64,000 bases of DNA. Source: Oscillospiraceae bacterium. Its GTDB lineage: Bacteria; Bacillota; Clostridia; Oscillospirales; Ruminococcaceae. The DNA lies in assembly GCA_030153485.1 (NCBI GenBank), contig JAGUQX010000008.1, positions 124,001 through 188,000 of the forward strand, in the 5' to 3' direction. Positions 27,288-37,343 of this stretch are shown here, in pieces (the stretch's first letter is position 1; each line of letters starts with the position of its first letter). The notes below the pieces were generated by a model that ran no database searches, was not told where the DNA came from, and saw nothing but the letters and a program-made list of their open reading frames with translations. The position numbers and the translations under genes were made by a program.

Positions 27288-28211
27288 TTGAAATTTGAAC
27301 ATTTTTCTGTTCTATTAGATGAATGTATAGAGGGACTAAATATACATAGTGATGGTGTATATGTGGATGGAACAGCGGGTGGTGCAGGACACTCTATAGA
27401 AATTGCAAAAAAATTAGAAAAGGGTATGCTTATTTCTGCTGATAGAGATAAAGAAGCAGTTAATATCATTTCTGAAAGGTTAAAAAGTTTTGATTTTGCT
27501 AGTGTTATTCATAAAAATTTTAAAGATATACCTAATCATATTAAAGATATAGGGTTACTAGGTGTTGATGGAGTTTTATTGGATTTGGGCGTTTCTTCAT
27601 ACCAATTAGACAATCCAGATAGAGGGTTTTCTTATAGATATGATGCTCCACTAGATATGAGGATGGGACAAACTGGTATATCTGCAAAAGAAGTTATTAA
27701 TAATTTTAGTGTTGAAGAGATTGCTAAAATATTATATAATTTTGGAGAAGAAAAGTTTTCATTTTCTATAGCTAGGAATATAGAAAAAGAAAGAAATATA
27801 AAAGATATAGAGTCAACATTCGAACTTGTTGATATTATTAAAAGGTCAGTTCCATATAAATATACAAAAGGAAAGCATCCTGCTAAAAAAACATTTCAAG
27901 CTTTAAGAATATTTGTTAATAATGAATTAGATGATATTTCTATTGGTATTGACAATTTTTTTGATATTTTAAATCCTAAAGGAAGATTAGTGGTAATATC
28001 ATTTCATTCATTAGAAGATAGAATAATAAAGAAAAAATTCAATGAATTTGCGACAGGATGTATATGTTCCAAAAATTTTCCTATTTGTATATGCAATCAA
28101 AAGCCAAAATGTATAAAAATTACAAAAAAACCAATTTTTCCATCGCTAAATGAACTTAGTGAAAATAATCGAAGTAGAAGTGCTAAGTTGCGAATAATAG
28201 AAAAAGTTTAA
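27288..28211 (+). CDS. rsmH: 16S rRNA (cytosine-1402-N4)-methyltransferase RsmH
   Basis: SAM-dependent enzyme methylating C1402 in the ribosomal decoding centre; 307 residues. It has 'HFSVLLDECIEGL', the SAM loop 'YVDGTAGGAGHS', 'LDLGVSSYQLDNPDRGFSY', 'KHPAKKTFQALRIFVNNEL' and 'ISFHSLEDRIIK'. The start is TTG with GAAGGTG upstream. It is second in the division cluster, as in most bacteria. Confidence 0.96.
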   Translation: MKFEHFSVLLDECIEGLNIHSDGVYVDGTAGGAGHSIEIAKKLEKGMLISADRDKEAVNIISERLKSFDFASVIHKNFKDIPNHIKDIGLLGVDGVLLDLGVSSYQLDNPDRGFSYRYDAPLDMRMGQTGISAKEVINNFSVEEIAKILYNFGEEKFSFSIARNIEKERNIKDIESTFELVDIIKRSVPYKYTKGKHPAKKTFQALRIFVNNELDDISIGIDNFFDILNPKGRLVVISFHSLEDRIIKKKFNEFATGCICSKNFPICICNQKPKCIKITKKPIFPSLNELSENNRSRSAKLRIIEKV

Positions 28212-28247
28212 ATTTTATTTTATTTTTATTTAAAAGGAAGTGTTATA

Positions 28248-28739
28248 ATGTCAAAAAAATTTAATTTACATACAAATGTAAATGTTGCGTATGATTTATC
28301 TTTGTTTGAAGGACAGATTAATGAAAAAAGACAACCAAATATTATATCGGTAAAAAAACCTAAAAACAAAGTCAGGATACTTCCTATTATTTTTATACTT
28401 ATAACGGGAATCATTGTTGCTGGAAGTTTTATCATGGGACAACTAATGATGAATGAAAAAGTTTCACAGATAACTAAATACCAAAAAGAACTTGATAATC
28501 TTAAAAGTGAAAAAGTTACATATGAAAATGAATTACAGACAAAAACATCATTATCTAATTTAGAAGAGTATGCTAAAAATAATTTAAATATGATCCCTAA
28601 CTCGATTGGTCAGGTTGAATATATAAGTGTGTCATCTAATTTATCAAATATAGCTGAACAAAAGATAGATAATAATTTTAATATTATTTATTTTTTGGAT
28701 GAGATAGCTAATTTTTTCAAAAATATTTTTAATATTTAG
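28248..28739 (+). CDS. ftsL: FtsL-like cell division protein
   Basis: A 163-residue single-pass protein: cytoplasmic N-terminal part of about 45 residues, membrane segment 'ILPIIFILITGIIVAG' (about 46-64), then an external coiled coil ('KVSQITKYQKELDNLKSEKV') typical of FtsL/septum initiators. It would act with DivIB and DivIC to recruit the septal synthase. The assignment rests on topology and its place between rsmH and the penicillin-binding protein; sequence conservation is low in this family. Confidence 0.8.
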   Translation: MSKKFNLHTNVNVAYDLSLFEGQINEKRQPNIISVKKPKNKVRILPIIFILITGIIVAGSFIMGQLMMNEKVSQITKYQKELDNLKSEKVTYENELQTKTSLSNLEEYAKNNLNMIPNSIGQVEYISVSSNLSNIAEQKIDNNFNIIYFLDEIANFFKNIFNI

Positions 28740-28796
28740 TGAAATAATTTATCATATAAATAAATTTATTAAATATAAATTAAATAAGAAGTATAT

Positions 28797-28833
28797 AAAA
28801 GGGTTAAGAACAGATTTCTTGGCCCTTATTTTT
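28797..28833 (+). terminator. Terminator or attenuator between ftsL and the penicillin-binding protein
   Basis: AAGGGTTAAGAA (28799-28810) and TTCTTGGCCCTT (28816-28827) pair over 12 bp, with two G-U pairs in RNA, around CAGAT; ATTTTT follows. The next gene is in the same direction and has no obvious strong promoter after the hairpin, so partial read-through is expected. Confidence 0.7.
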
Positions 28834-28870
28834 ATAAATATCTGTTTATTTTTTAAAGGAGTTATTTACA

Positions 28871-31069
28871 ATGAAAAGAAGTGGTCCAACTTTAAAGATG
28901 AAGAATAGGCTAAATAAAGTTACTCTAAGTTTAATAATAGTAGGTTTTTTAGTATTAATATTCAAAATTGGTTTTATATCAATAATTAATGGAAAATTTT
29001 ATAGAGAAAAAGCATCTGCACAACAAACAAGAGATGTAACTATAAATCCTAATAGAGGATCTATTTATGACAGCAATTTAAATATTATTGCACAAAGTGC
29101 TACTGTTTGGACTGTTTTTATATCCCCTCAAGATATAAAAACAGATGATATGCGAAATAAAATAGTTGATGGACTTAGCTCTATATTAGATATTGAAAAA
29201 GATATAATATTAGATAAATCATATAAAAAGAATTATTATGAAATAATAAAAAAGAAAATTGAAAAACCAATAGTTGATGAAATCAGAACTTTCATCAAAG
29301 AGGAAAAAATAGTTGGTATACATCTTGTAGAAGATACGAAGAGATATTATCCAAAGGGAAATTTTGCATCTAATATAATAGGTTTTACGGGATCTGATAA
29401 TCAGGGTTTGTATGGTTTAGAAGCTCAGTATGAGGATATATTAAATGGAGAAAAAGGCAGAATTGTTTCTGCTAAAAATGCAAAAGGAAATGATATGCCT
29501 TTTGGATATGAAAAACTATATGATCCAAAAGAAGGTAAAAGTATAGTTTTAACAATTGATGAAAATATACAACATTTTGTAGAGAAAGCTTTAAATGAGG
29601 TTGTTATAACTCATAAAGTTCAACAACGCGCTGCAGCAGTAGCTATGGATGTTAATACGGGAGAAATATTAGCTATGGCAACAAAGCCAGATTTTAATTT
29701 AAACGAACCTTTTGAAATATTTGATGAAGATACAAGGCTTGCTTTACAAAAACTTTCTGGAGATGATTTAAAAACACAAACTTCTATAGAAAGAGAAAAG
29801 CAATGGAAAAATAAATTAATTACAGAACCTTATGAGCCAGGATCTGTTTTTAAAGTTGTAACTGCTTCTGGGTATATGGAAGAGGGTTTAAAGAAAGATA
29901 ATCATTATTTTAGTTGTCCAGGATATACAATAGTTTCTGGAGTTAGAATGAAATGTTGGAAACTATCGGGTCACGGATCTACAGATTTCGCACAGGCTAT
30001 GATAGTTTCTTGCAATCCAGCTTTTGTGGAAATGGGAACTTCACTAGGTGCAAATAAATTTTATAAATATTTCAGATCATTTGGATTAACAGAAAAAACA
30101 GGAATAGATTTACCAGGAGAAGTTTCGGGTATACACATAAAAGAAAAAGGATATGGACCTGTAGAAATTGCAAGTAGTTCTTTTGGACAATCCAACAAGG
30201 TCACAGCTATGCAGATGATAACAGCTTTTGCTTCTACAATAAATGGTGGATATCTACTTGAACCATTTATTGTTAAAAGTATTTTGGATAAAGAAGGCAA
30301 TATTTTAGAAAACTTTGATAAAAACATTAAAAGACAAGTTATATCAAAAAAAGTTTCTGATGAAATGAAAATTATTTTAGAAAAGGCTGTTTCATCAGGT
30401 GGAAGCAATGCATATGTTAAAGGGTATAATATAGGTGGTAAATCTGGAACGTCAGAAAAATTAGACGGAAGCAAAACAGCTCGAATATCTTCATTTGCAG
30501 GATTTGCACCAGCTGATAATCCAAGAATTGCTGTTTTAGTTATGGTTGATGAACCAGGTGCAGGACATGTGTTTGGAAATGTTGTAGCTGCGCCTGTTGT
30601 TGCAAATATAATGAAAGATATTTTGCCATATATGAATATTCAAACACAATTTACAGAAGAAGAGTTAAAAACTATGGGTGTTATAGTTCCAAACCTTATA
30701 GGTGATGATATAAAAAGTGGAAAAAACAAACTGCAAAATCAAGGTTTAAATGTTCGTATTGTGGGTAGTTCTGATAAAATATTAAAACAGACTCCAGATT
30801 CTGGGACATCTGTTCCAAAAGGAAGCACAGTTATATTGTATACTCAAGAAGATGATGAAGAAACTGTAACAGTTCCTAATTTTATAGATTTATCTCCTGA
30901 TCAAGCAAATAAATTAGCTATTAATAGTGGTTTAAATATAAAATTTGTTGGAGGAAGTACAAAATATCAAACAAGTAAGGTTTTTAAACAAGATAAAGTT
31001 GTAGGAACTGTTGTTAAAAAAGGAAGTTTGATAGTTGTAGATATATTAAATAGCGATCAATTAGGATAG
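28871..31069 (+). CDS. ftsI: Septal penicillin-binding protein (FtsI/SpoVD class) with two PASTA domains
   Basis: Class B transpeptidase that cross-links septal or spore-cortex peptidoglycan; 732 residues. It has an N-terminal membrane segment (about 20-40), a dimerisation domain, then the transpeptidase domain with the active Ser325 in 'PGSVFKVV' (SxxK), 'SCN' as the second motif, and 'KSGTSEK' as the third. Two C-terminal PASTA domains start at about 'VIVPNLIGDDI' and 'VTVPNFIDLSPDQA'. PASTA domains occur in both SpoVD and vegetative PBP2b/2x types, so only one of the two roles, or both, may apply. Only one such gene lies in this cluster. Confidence 0.93.
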   Translation: MKRSGPTLKMKNRLNKVTLSLIIVGFLVLIFKIGFISIINGKFYREKASAQQTRDVTINPNRGSIYDSNLNIIAQSATVWTVFISPQDIKTDDMRNKIVDGLSSILDIEKDIILDKSYKKNYYEIIKKKIEKPIVDEIRTFIKEEKIVGIHLVEDTKRYYPKGNFASNIIGFTGSDNQGLYGLEAQYEDILNGEKGRIVSAKNAKGNDMPFGYEKLYDPKEGKSIVLTIDENIQHFVEKALNEVVITHKVQQRAAAVAMDVNTGEILAMATKPDFNLNEPFEIFDEDTRLALQKLSGDDLKTQTSIEREKQWKNKLITEPYEPGSVFKVVTASGYMEEGLKKDNHYFSCPGYTIVSGVRMKCWKLSGHGSTDFAQAMIVSCNPAFVEMGTSLGANKFYKYFRSFGLTEKTGIDLPGEVSGIHIKEKGYGPVEIASSSFGQSNKVTAMQMITAFASTINGGYLLEPFIVKSILDKEGNILENFDKNIKRQVISKKVSDEMKIILEKAVSSGGSNAYVKGYNIGGKSGTSEKLDGSKTARISSFAGFAPADNPRIAVLVMVDEPGAGHVFGNVVAAPVVANIMKDILPYMNIQTQFTEEELKTMGVIVPNLIGDDIKSGKNKLQNQGLNVRIVGSSDKILKQTPDSGTSVPKGSTVILYTQEDDEETVTVPNFIDLSPDQANKLAINSGLNIKFVGGSTKYQTSKVFKQDKVVGTVVKKGSLIVVDILNSDQLG

Positions 31070-31099
31070 TAATCATATTTTTAAGGAGAAATTTTCTAT

Positions 31100-32551
31100 A
31101 TGAAATTAAAGACTTTATTAGAGGGAATAAATTTTGAATGTAATTTTTTTAAAAATCTTTATATAAAGGATATCGTGTGTAATTCTAAAAATGTTATAGA
31201 AAATTGTATATTTGTATGTATACAAGGTCAAAAAAATGATGGGCATAATCATTATAAAGATGCTTTAGATAAGGGAGCAAGCTATATTTTAACAGAAAAA
31301 AATCTAAATATTGATAATCAAATAATAGTTAAAGATACTAGATTTGCTTATTCTAAAATATGCCAAAACTTTTTTGAAAATCCGTCTAAAAAATTAAAAT
31401 TAATAGGTATTACAGGGACTAATGGAAAGACGACTGTTACAAATATAATAGCTGATATATTAAGAAATAGAGGGGAAAAAGTTGGAGTTATAGGAACTAT
31501 ACAGGTTGAAATTGGTGATAAAATTATATCTTGTGATAAAACAACACCAGATGCATATGAATTACAAAAAATTCTTAAATCAATGGTTACAGAATCTTGT
31601 AGTTATGTTATTATGGAAGTTTCTTCCCATGCTTTAGATCAAAATAGAATTGGTGATATGATTTTTGAAGTAGGTGTTTTTACCAATTTAACGCAAGATC
31701 ATCTAGATTATCATATAAATATGAATGAATATTTTCTTGCTAAAAGAAAATTATTTAATTATTGTAAAATTGGGGTATTCAACCTAGATGATAAGTATGG
31801 ATTATCTTTATTTGAAGATAAAGAAATAAAATGTATAAAAAAAAGTTATAGTATATTAAAAAATACAAATATAGATTTTTTTGCTGATAATATATCTAAT
31901 GATATTACAGGATCAAATTTTAAGATAAATTATGGAAAAATGAAAAAGGATGTAAATTTTATAATTCCAGGGAATTATTCAGTTCAAAATTGTTTGGCTG
32001 CATTTGGAACGATAATAAATTTAGGTATAGATATAGATATTATAGTTGAATCTTTAAATAAATTTAAAGGAGTTAGAGGAAGAAGTGAAATAATAGGAGT
32101 GAAAAATGGTGTTGCTATTATATGTGATTATGCACATACACCAGATGGTTTGCTAAATATTCTTCCTAGTATAAAAGAATACACCAAAGGGAGAGTTATA
32201 ACGATATTTGGTTGTGGGGGAGACAGGGATAAACTAAAAAGACCATTAATGGCAAAAGCGGCAGCAAAATATTCAGATTTTTTAATAATAACATCGGATA
32301 ATCCAAGAACAGAAAATCCAGATGAAATAATAAATGATATTGTATCAGGTATAGTTGATTCTGATATAAGGTATATAACAATGACAGATAGAAGAAATGC
32401 GATAAAAGAAGGTATAATAATATCTAAAGAAGGAGACATTATTCTTCTTGCAGGTAAAGGGCATGAAAATTATCAAGTTTTAAATGGAAAAACTATAGAT
32501 TTTGATGAAAAAATAGTTGTAAAGGAGATATTCGAGGAATTATCATTGTAA
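31100..32551 (+). CDS. murE: UDP-MurNAc-tripeptide synthetase MurE
   Basis: Adds the third residue of the peptidoglycan stem peptide; 483 residues. It has ATP loop 'GITGTNGKTTVTNI', 'TTPDAYELQ', 'MEVSSHALDQNR', the carbamylated-lysine region, and 'SDNPRTENPDEI'. The DNPR motif (about residues 400-404) selects meso-diaminopimelate, so the wall is of the DAP type. SD AAGGAGAAA precedes the ATG. Confidence 0.95.
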   Translation: MKLKTLLEGINFECNFFKNLYIKDIVCNSKNVIENCIFVCIQGQKNDGHNHYKDALDKGASYILTEKNLNIDNQIIVKDTRFAYSKICQNFFENPSKKLKLIGITGTNGKTTVTNIIADILRNRGEKVGVIGTIQVEIGDKIISCDKTTPDAYELQKILKSMVTESCSYVIMEVSSHALDQNRIGDMIFEVGVFTNLTQDHLDYHINMNEYFLAKRKLFNYCKIGVFNLDDKYGLSLFEDKEIKCIKKSYSILKNTNIDFFADNISNDITGSNFKINYGKMKKDVNFIIPGNYSVQNCLAAFGTIINLGIDIDIIVESLNKFKGVRGRSEIIGVKNGVAIICDYAHTPDGLLNILPSIKEYTKGRVITIFGCGGDRDKLKRPLMAKAAAKYSDFLIITSDNPRTENPDEIINDIVSGIVDSDIRYITMTDRRNAIKEGIIISKEGDIILLAGKGHENYQVLNGKTIDFDEKIVVKEIFEELSL

Positions 32552-32566
32552 ATATGGAGTGTAAAT

Positions 32567-33940
32567 ATGGAAAATTTAAAAGTTTCAGAAATATTTGATC
32601 TTTTTAAAATGGGTATTATATTTGATAAAGATATTGCTATAAATAAAATTTCTACAGATACAAGAGAAATTGAAAAAGGTGACATATTTATAGGTATTAG
32701 AGGAGAAAATTTTGATGGGAATTTTTATATAGATGATGCTTTACTAAAGGGAGCTATATTAGCTATAGGTGATAATTATACTGGTATTAATGAAAGTGTA
32801 ATAAAAGTTGGTGATAGTAGAAAAGCATTTCTTGATATATCTAATTATTATAGAAAAAAATTTGATATACCAGTTATTGGAATTACAGGTAGTGTAGGAA
32901 AAACATCAACTAAAGATATGATTTATTCTATACTTTCTAAAAAAGGATTATGTCTTAAAACAGAAGGCAATCTAAATAATGATATAGGAGTTCCTAAAAC
33001 ATTATTAAATTTATCAAATTCAGACAGATTTGCTGTAGTAGAGATGGGTATGTCTAATTTAGGGGAAATATCTAGGCTATCAAAAGCATGTAAACCCAAT
33101 ATTGGTGTTATTACTAATATTGGAATGTCTCACATAGAAAATTTAAAGTCTGTTAAAAATATTCAAAAAGCAAAACTAGAAATTTTAGATGGAATTGATA
33201 GTGATGGAATTTTAATATTAAATGGAGATGATAAGCTTTTATGGAATTTAGAAAAAACAGTTAATAGACAAATTATTTATTTTGGAATTGATAATATAGA
33301 TTGTGATATTATTGCAACTAATATTATTTCAAAGTCTATATCAACAAGATTTAATATAATTGATAAAAAAGAAAGTATTCCATTTGAAATTCCATGTTTA
33401 GGAAAACATAATATATATAATGCTATAGTTGGATATATTGTAGGAAAACAACTAGGATTATCAAAACAAGAGATTTATTTGGGGATAAAAACATATATTT
33501 CAACTGGGATGAGACAAAAAATAGATATTATATCTGGAATAACGATAATAAATGATTGTTATAATTCTAGCCCAGAATCTATGGTATCTGCTATAGATAT
33601 ATTAAATAAAATAAAATCTAAAAAAGAAAAAATATTAGTTTTGGGAGATATGTTAGAGTTGGGAGATTTATCTATATCTGAACATATAAAATTAGCAAAT
33701 ATTATATTATCTAGTGATATAACTAGAGTTTTTGCAATAGGGAATAACACAAAATATACTATCGAAACGCTTAATAATCATATTAATAATTCTAGAGAAT
33801 CAATATTTTTTGAGGATAGTTCTTCTTTAATTGACAAAATAAAGTCTAGTTTATCTTATGGAGATTTAATTTTATTTAAAGCAAGCAGGGGGATTAAAAT
33901 GGAAGAGATAGTTAAAAAAATATATGAGGAGTGTTTATAA
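32567..33940 (+). CDS. murF: UDP-MurNAc-pentapeptide synthetase MurF
   Basis: Adds D-Ala-D-Ala to UDP-MurNAc-tripeptide; 457 residues. 'STDTREIEKGDIFIGIRGENFDG' at the N-terminus, ATP loop 'GITGSVGKTSTKD' (about residues 105-117), 'LNNDIGVPKTLLNL', 'VVEMGMSNLGEI', and 'INDCYNSSPESM' mark the family. It follows murE by 15 bases and its stop lies three bases before the mraY start. Confidence 0.95.
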   Translation: MENLKVSEIFDLFKMGIIFDKDIAINKISTDTREIEKGDIFIGIRGENFDGNFYIDDALLKGAILAIGDNYTGINESVIKVGDSRKAFLDISNYYRKKFDIPVIGITGSVGKTSTKDMIYSILSKKGLCLKTEGNLNNDIGVPKTLLNLSNSDRFAVVEMGMSNLGEISRLSKACKPNIGVITNIGMSHIENLKSVKNIQKAKLEILDGIDSDGILILNGDDKLLWNLEKTVNRQIIYFGIDNIDCDIIATNIISKSISTRFNIIDKKESIPFEIPCLGKHNIYNAIVGYIVGKQLGLSKQEIYLGIKTYISTGMRQKIDIISGITIINDCYNSSPESMVSAIDILNKIKSKKEKILVLGDMLELGDLSISEHIKLANIILSSDITRVFAIGNNTKYTIETLNNHINNSRESIFFEDSSSLIDKIKSSLSYGDLILFKASRGIKMEEIVKKIYEECL

Positions 33941-33942
33941 AT

Positions 33943-34950
33943 ATGATAGGATATCTTAATGTAATTGTAGCTGTCATATCCTTTTTTATAACAGCTTCAC
34001 TTGGATTTTTGCTTATACCTATATTAAAAAAGATTAAATTTGGCCAAACTATTAAAGAGATTGGTCCAATTTGGCATAAAACAAAACAAGGAACTCCAAC
34101 TATGGGGGGGATAATGTTTATAGTTGGAGTTGTTTTTTCTTGTATTATAGGAATTTTAATATACATATCTTCTATAGAAGCTAAACCTATTGATTTTAAG
34201 CTAGATGTTATAAGGTTTATAGCTGGAATAATTATGGCATTAGCATTTGGTTTTGTTGGATTTATTGATGATTACATAAAGGTAGTTAAAAAGCAAAACC
34301 TTGGATTAAGAGCTAGAGAAAAAACTATAATGCAGATACTAATAGCAGTTACGTATATATTTATGATATATCTATCAGGAGATATTTCTACAATTATAGA
34401 TATGCCTTTTTTAGGACAGTATGATTTAGGAATATTTTATTATGTATTTGCCATATTTGTTATAATTGGATGCGTAAATTCTGTAAATCTAACAGATGGA
34501 GTTGATGGGCTTGCGGGATCTGTTACATTTATTGCAGGGATAATATTTATCATTATATCTGGAATATTAGGATATACTCTTATGGGTATTTTTGCATCTG
34601 CAGTTACGGCGGGTTGTTTAGGTTTTCTTATTTGGAATTTTTATCCAGCGAAAGTTTTTATGGGAGATACAGGTTCTATGTTTTTAGGAGGATGTGTTGT
34701 TGCTCTAGCTTTTGGAATTAAACAGCCGTTATTTCTTATATTTATTGGAATAATATATATTATAGAAACTTTATCAGTTATATTGCAGATTATAAGCTTT
34801 AAAACTACAGGAAAAAGAATTTTTAAAATGAGTCCTATTCATCATCATTTTGAGATGATAGGATGGAGTGAAGTTCGTATTGTTTTAACTTTCTCTGTAA
34901 TTACTGCATTGGTTGGTTCTATTGCTATATTTAGTTTAATAAAAATTTAA
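33943..34950 (+). CDS. mraY: Phospho-MurNAc-pentapeptide transferase MraY
   Basis: Integral membrane enzyme that makes lipid I from UDP-MurNAc-pentapeptide and undecaprenyl phosphate; 335 residues, about ten membrane segments. It has 'KTKQGTPTMGG', the catalytic aspartates 'GFIDDYIKV', 'NSVNLTDGVDGLAGS' and 'GDTGSMFLGG', and 'PIHHHFE'. ATG 33943 is chosen over GTG 33931, which abuts the SD GAGGAG and would overlap murF. murD, usually next, is absent. Confidence 0.94.
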   Translation: MIGYLNVIVAVISFFITASLGFLLIPILKKIKFGQTIKEIGPIWHKTKQGTPTMGGIMFIVGVVFSCIIGILIYISSIEAKPIDFKLDVIRFIAGIIMALAFGFVGFIDDYIKVVKKQNLGLRAREKTIMQILIAVTYIFMIYLSGDISTIIDMPFLGQYDLGIFYYVFAIFVIIGCVNSVNLTDGVDGLAGSVTFIAGIIFIIISGILGYTLMGIFASAVTAGCLGFLIWNFYPAKVFMGDTGSMFLGGCVVALAFGIKQPLFLIFIGIIYIIETLSVILQIISFKTTGKRIFKMSPIHHHFEMIGWSEVRIVLTFSVITALVGSIAIFSLIKI

Positions 34951-34985
34951 AGTATTAAAAATTTTATAAGATAGGGGGATTAGAC

Positions 34986-36116
34986 TTGGCTAGGATAAAA
35001 AAGCGATTATATAAAAAACAAGGAAAGATAGATATTACTTTTTTAATTTTAATTTTTGTTATACTATCATTTGGACTTATAATGTTATTTTCATCAAGTT
35101 ATGCATATGCTTATTATTATTTTAATGATAGCTTTCATTTTATAAAAAAGCAGGCAGTTTTTGCAATTGCTGGAGTTTCTGCGATGATATTGATATCTTA
35201 TATTAATTATAATTATATAAAGAAGTATGTTTTTTTAATTTTTGGAATAGCCCTATCTTGTTTAGTTATTGTGCTATTTATGCCACCTTTAAATGGGGCA
35301 CGAAGATGGATAAATATACCAGGAGGTTTTACGTTTCAGCCCTCTGAGATAATGAAATTTGCAATAATTGTGTTATTTTCTTATCTTATTTATAAAAATT
35401 ATAATAAAATGGGAACGTTTTTATATGGTGTTGTACCATTCATGTTTTTTTTAGGAGTAGTTGCCTTTTTAATGTTATTACAGCCACATCTTTCTGGTAC
35501 GGTTCTTATAGGTTCTATAGGGATGCTTATGATGTTTGTGGGAGGGACTAAATACAGGTATTTTATTATTGCAATTTTGATTGGTGTGTTGGGAATTATT
35601 CTTATTGTTTCTATAAGAGGTATAGATTATGTTTCTGATAGACTGGCAGGATGGATTGATCCATTTTCAGATCCGACTGATAGTACTTTTCAGACGGTAC
35701 AATCTTTATTAGCTATTGGATCTGGTGGTGTTATGGGTCTCGGTTTAGGAAATTCTAGGCAGAAGTATTTGTATCTTCCAGAACCACAAAATGATTTTAT
35801 TTTTTCTATAGTAGTTGAAGAACTTGGATTTATAGGAGCGACTGTTGTAATAGCGCTATTTGGTCTATTTATTTACAGAGGATTTGTAATTGCATCTAAA
35901 TCTAGAGATAAATTTGCTATGATGCTTGCTGTTGGTCTTACAGCACAGATAGGTATACAAGTTATGTTAAATATTGGAGTTGTTACAAATACAATACCTA
36001 ATACAGGCATAAGTTTACCATTTTTTAGTTATGGTGGAACAGCCTTGATGATGCAGCTAGCACAGATGGGAGTTATACTAAATATATCTAGGCATTGTAT
36101 ATATGAAAAAGAATAA
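34986..36116 (+). CDS. ftsW: FtsW/SpoVE-type SEDS peptidoglycan glycosyltransferase
   Basis: Polytopic SEDS-family glycan polymerase that pairs with a class B penicillin-binding protein; 376 residues and about ten membrane segments. 'GARRWINIPGGFTFQPSEIMKFA' (given as family motif in part), 'GSGGVMGLGLGNSRQKYLYLPEPQ', 'NDFIFSIVVEELG' and 'PNTGISLPFFSYGG' are diagnostic. The likely partner is the PASTA protein encoded at 28871. Start is TTG after AGGGGGATTAGAC. FtsW and SpoVE cannot be separated by sequence alone. Confidence 0.93.
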   Translation: MARIKKRLYKKQGKIDITFLILIFVILSFGLIMLFSSSYAYAYYYFNDSFHFIKKQAVFAIAGVSAMILISYINYNYIKKYVFLIFGIALSCLVIVLFMPPLNGARRWINIPGGFTFQPSEIMKFAIIVLFSYLIYKNYNKMGTFLYGVVPFMFFLGVVAFLMLLQPHLSGTVLIGSIGMLMMFVGGTKYRYFIIAILIGVLGIILIVSIRGIDYVSDRLAGWIDPFSDPTDSTFQTVQSLLAIGSGGVMGLGLGNSRQKYLYLPEPQNDFIFSIVVEELGFIGATVVIALFGLFIYRGFVIASKSRDKFAMMLAVGLTAQIGIQVMLNIGVVTNTIPNTGISLPFFSYGGTALMMQLAQMGVILNISRHCIYEKE

Positions 36117-36142
36117 TATTTTATAAAAAGGGGTTATTTATC

Positions 36143-37261
36143 ATGAAAGTCCTATTTGCAGCTGGAGGAACGGCAGGGCATATAAACCCAGCTATTTCTA
36201 TAGCTAAATATATAGAGAAAAGAATTAAAGATGTTGAAATAGCTTTTGTAGGAACAGAAAAAGGTATGGAAAATACATTAGTTAAAAATCAGGGATATAA
36301 ATTTTTTTCTATAAAAATAAAGGGGTTTCAAAGAAAATTAACAATAAAAAATATTATAAATAATATAGATGTTTTAAGATGTATAGCTGTTTCTAATTAT
36401 ATGTCTAAAAAAATCATATCAAGTTTTAAACCAGATATAGTTATAGGAACAGGAGGATATGTAAGTGGTCCTGTTGTTATGACTGCTAGTAGAATGGGAA
36501 TAAAAACTTGTATACATGAACAAAATGCATTTGCAGGAATAACTAATAAAATTTTGTCTAAAAAGGTTGATATAGTTTTTTCTGCAGTTTCTGATTGTAA
36601 TAAACATTTTAAAAATAGCAAAAAGATTGTAGTTTGTGGAAATCCTATAAGAGAAGAAATAGTTATAAAAACAAAATTGGAAGCAAAAAAAGAGCTAGGG
36701 TTGGATAATAAATTTTGCATACTTTCTTTTGGAGGAAGTTTAGGAGCTACAAAAATAAATGAAATTGCTATTGATTTAATAAAGTGGAATCAAGATGTTA
36801 ACATTGTAAATCATATACATGGTTTTGGAAAAATTCGTAAAAAAGAATTTGAAGAGATGATGCATAAAAATAATATAAACAAAGATGTGATTAATGGTAT
36901 TATTGTAAAAGAATATATTGATAATATGGAACTTTGCTTATCAGCGGCAGATTTGGTTATATGTCGTTCGGGAGCTTTGACTATTAGCGAGATACAGTGT
37001 ATGGGGAAAGCATCTATTCTTATTCCATCTCCTCATGTTGCAGAAAATCATCAATATCATAATGGGATGGTATTGGTAAATAATAAGGCTGCTATTCTTA
37101 TAGAGGAAAAGAATTATAAAAGAGAAGATTTTATAAAACTCCTATTAAATTTAATAGGAGATAAAAGAAAGATTGAGGCGATGGAGTCTAATGTAATAAA
37201 GATGGGTATAAAATCTGCAAACGAAGATATATATGATGAAATAATTAAGATATTATATTAA
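36143..37261 (+). CDS. murG: UDP-GlcNAc:lipid I GlcNAc transferase MurG
   Basis: Converts lipid I to lipid II on the inner face of the membrane; 372 residues. It has 'AAGGTAGHINPAI' at the N-terminus, 'GTGGYVSGPVV', 'HEQNAFAGITNKIL', 'SFGGSLGATKIN' and the donor-site 'CRSGALTISE' followed by 'HVAENHQ'. SD AAGGGG precedes the ATG. Confidence 0.95.
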   Translation: MKVLFAAGGTAGHINPAISIAKYIEKRIKDVEIAFVGTEKGMENTLVKNQGYKFFSIKIKGFQRKLTIKNIINNIDVLRCIAVSNYMSKKIISSFKPDIVIGTGGYVSGPVVMTASRMGIKTCIHEQNAFAGITNKILSKKVDIVFSAVSDCNKHFKNSKKIVVCGNPIREEIVIKTKLEAKKELGLDNKFCILSFGGSLGATKINEIAIDLIKWNQDVNIVNHIHGFGKIRKKEFEEMMHKNNINKDVINGIIVKEYIDNMELCLSAADLVICRSGALTISEIQCMGKASILIPSPHVAENHQYHNGMVLVNNKAAILIEEKNYKREDFIKLLLNLIGDKRKIEAMESNVIKMGIKSANEDIYDEIIKILY

Positions 37262-37343
37262 AAATAATCACCTTTCTAAAATTAAAACATAGTATATATA
37301 AAAAGAAACATGTGATATTTTTATCTGGAAGGGTGTAATAATT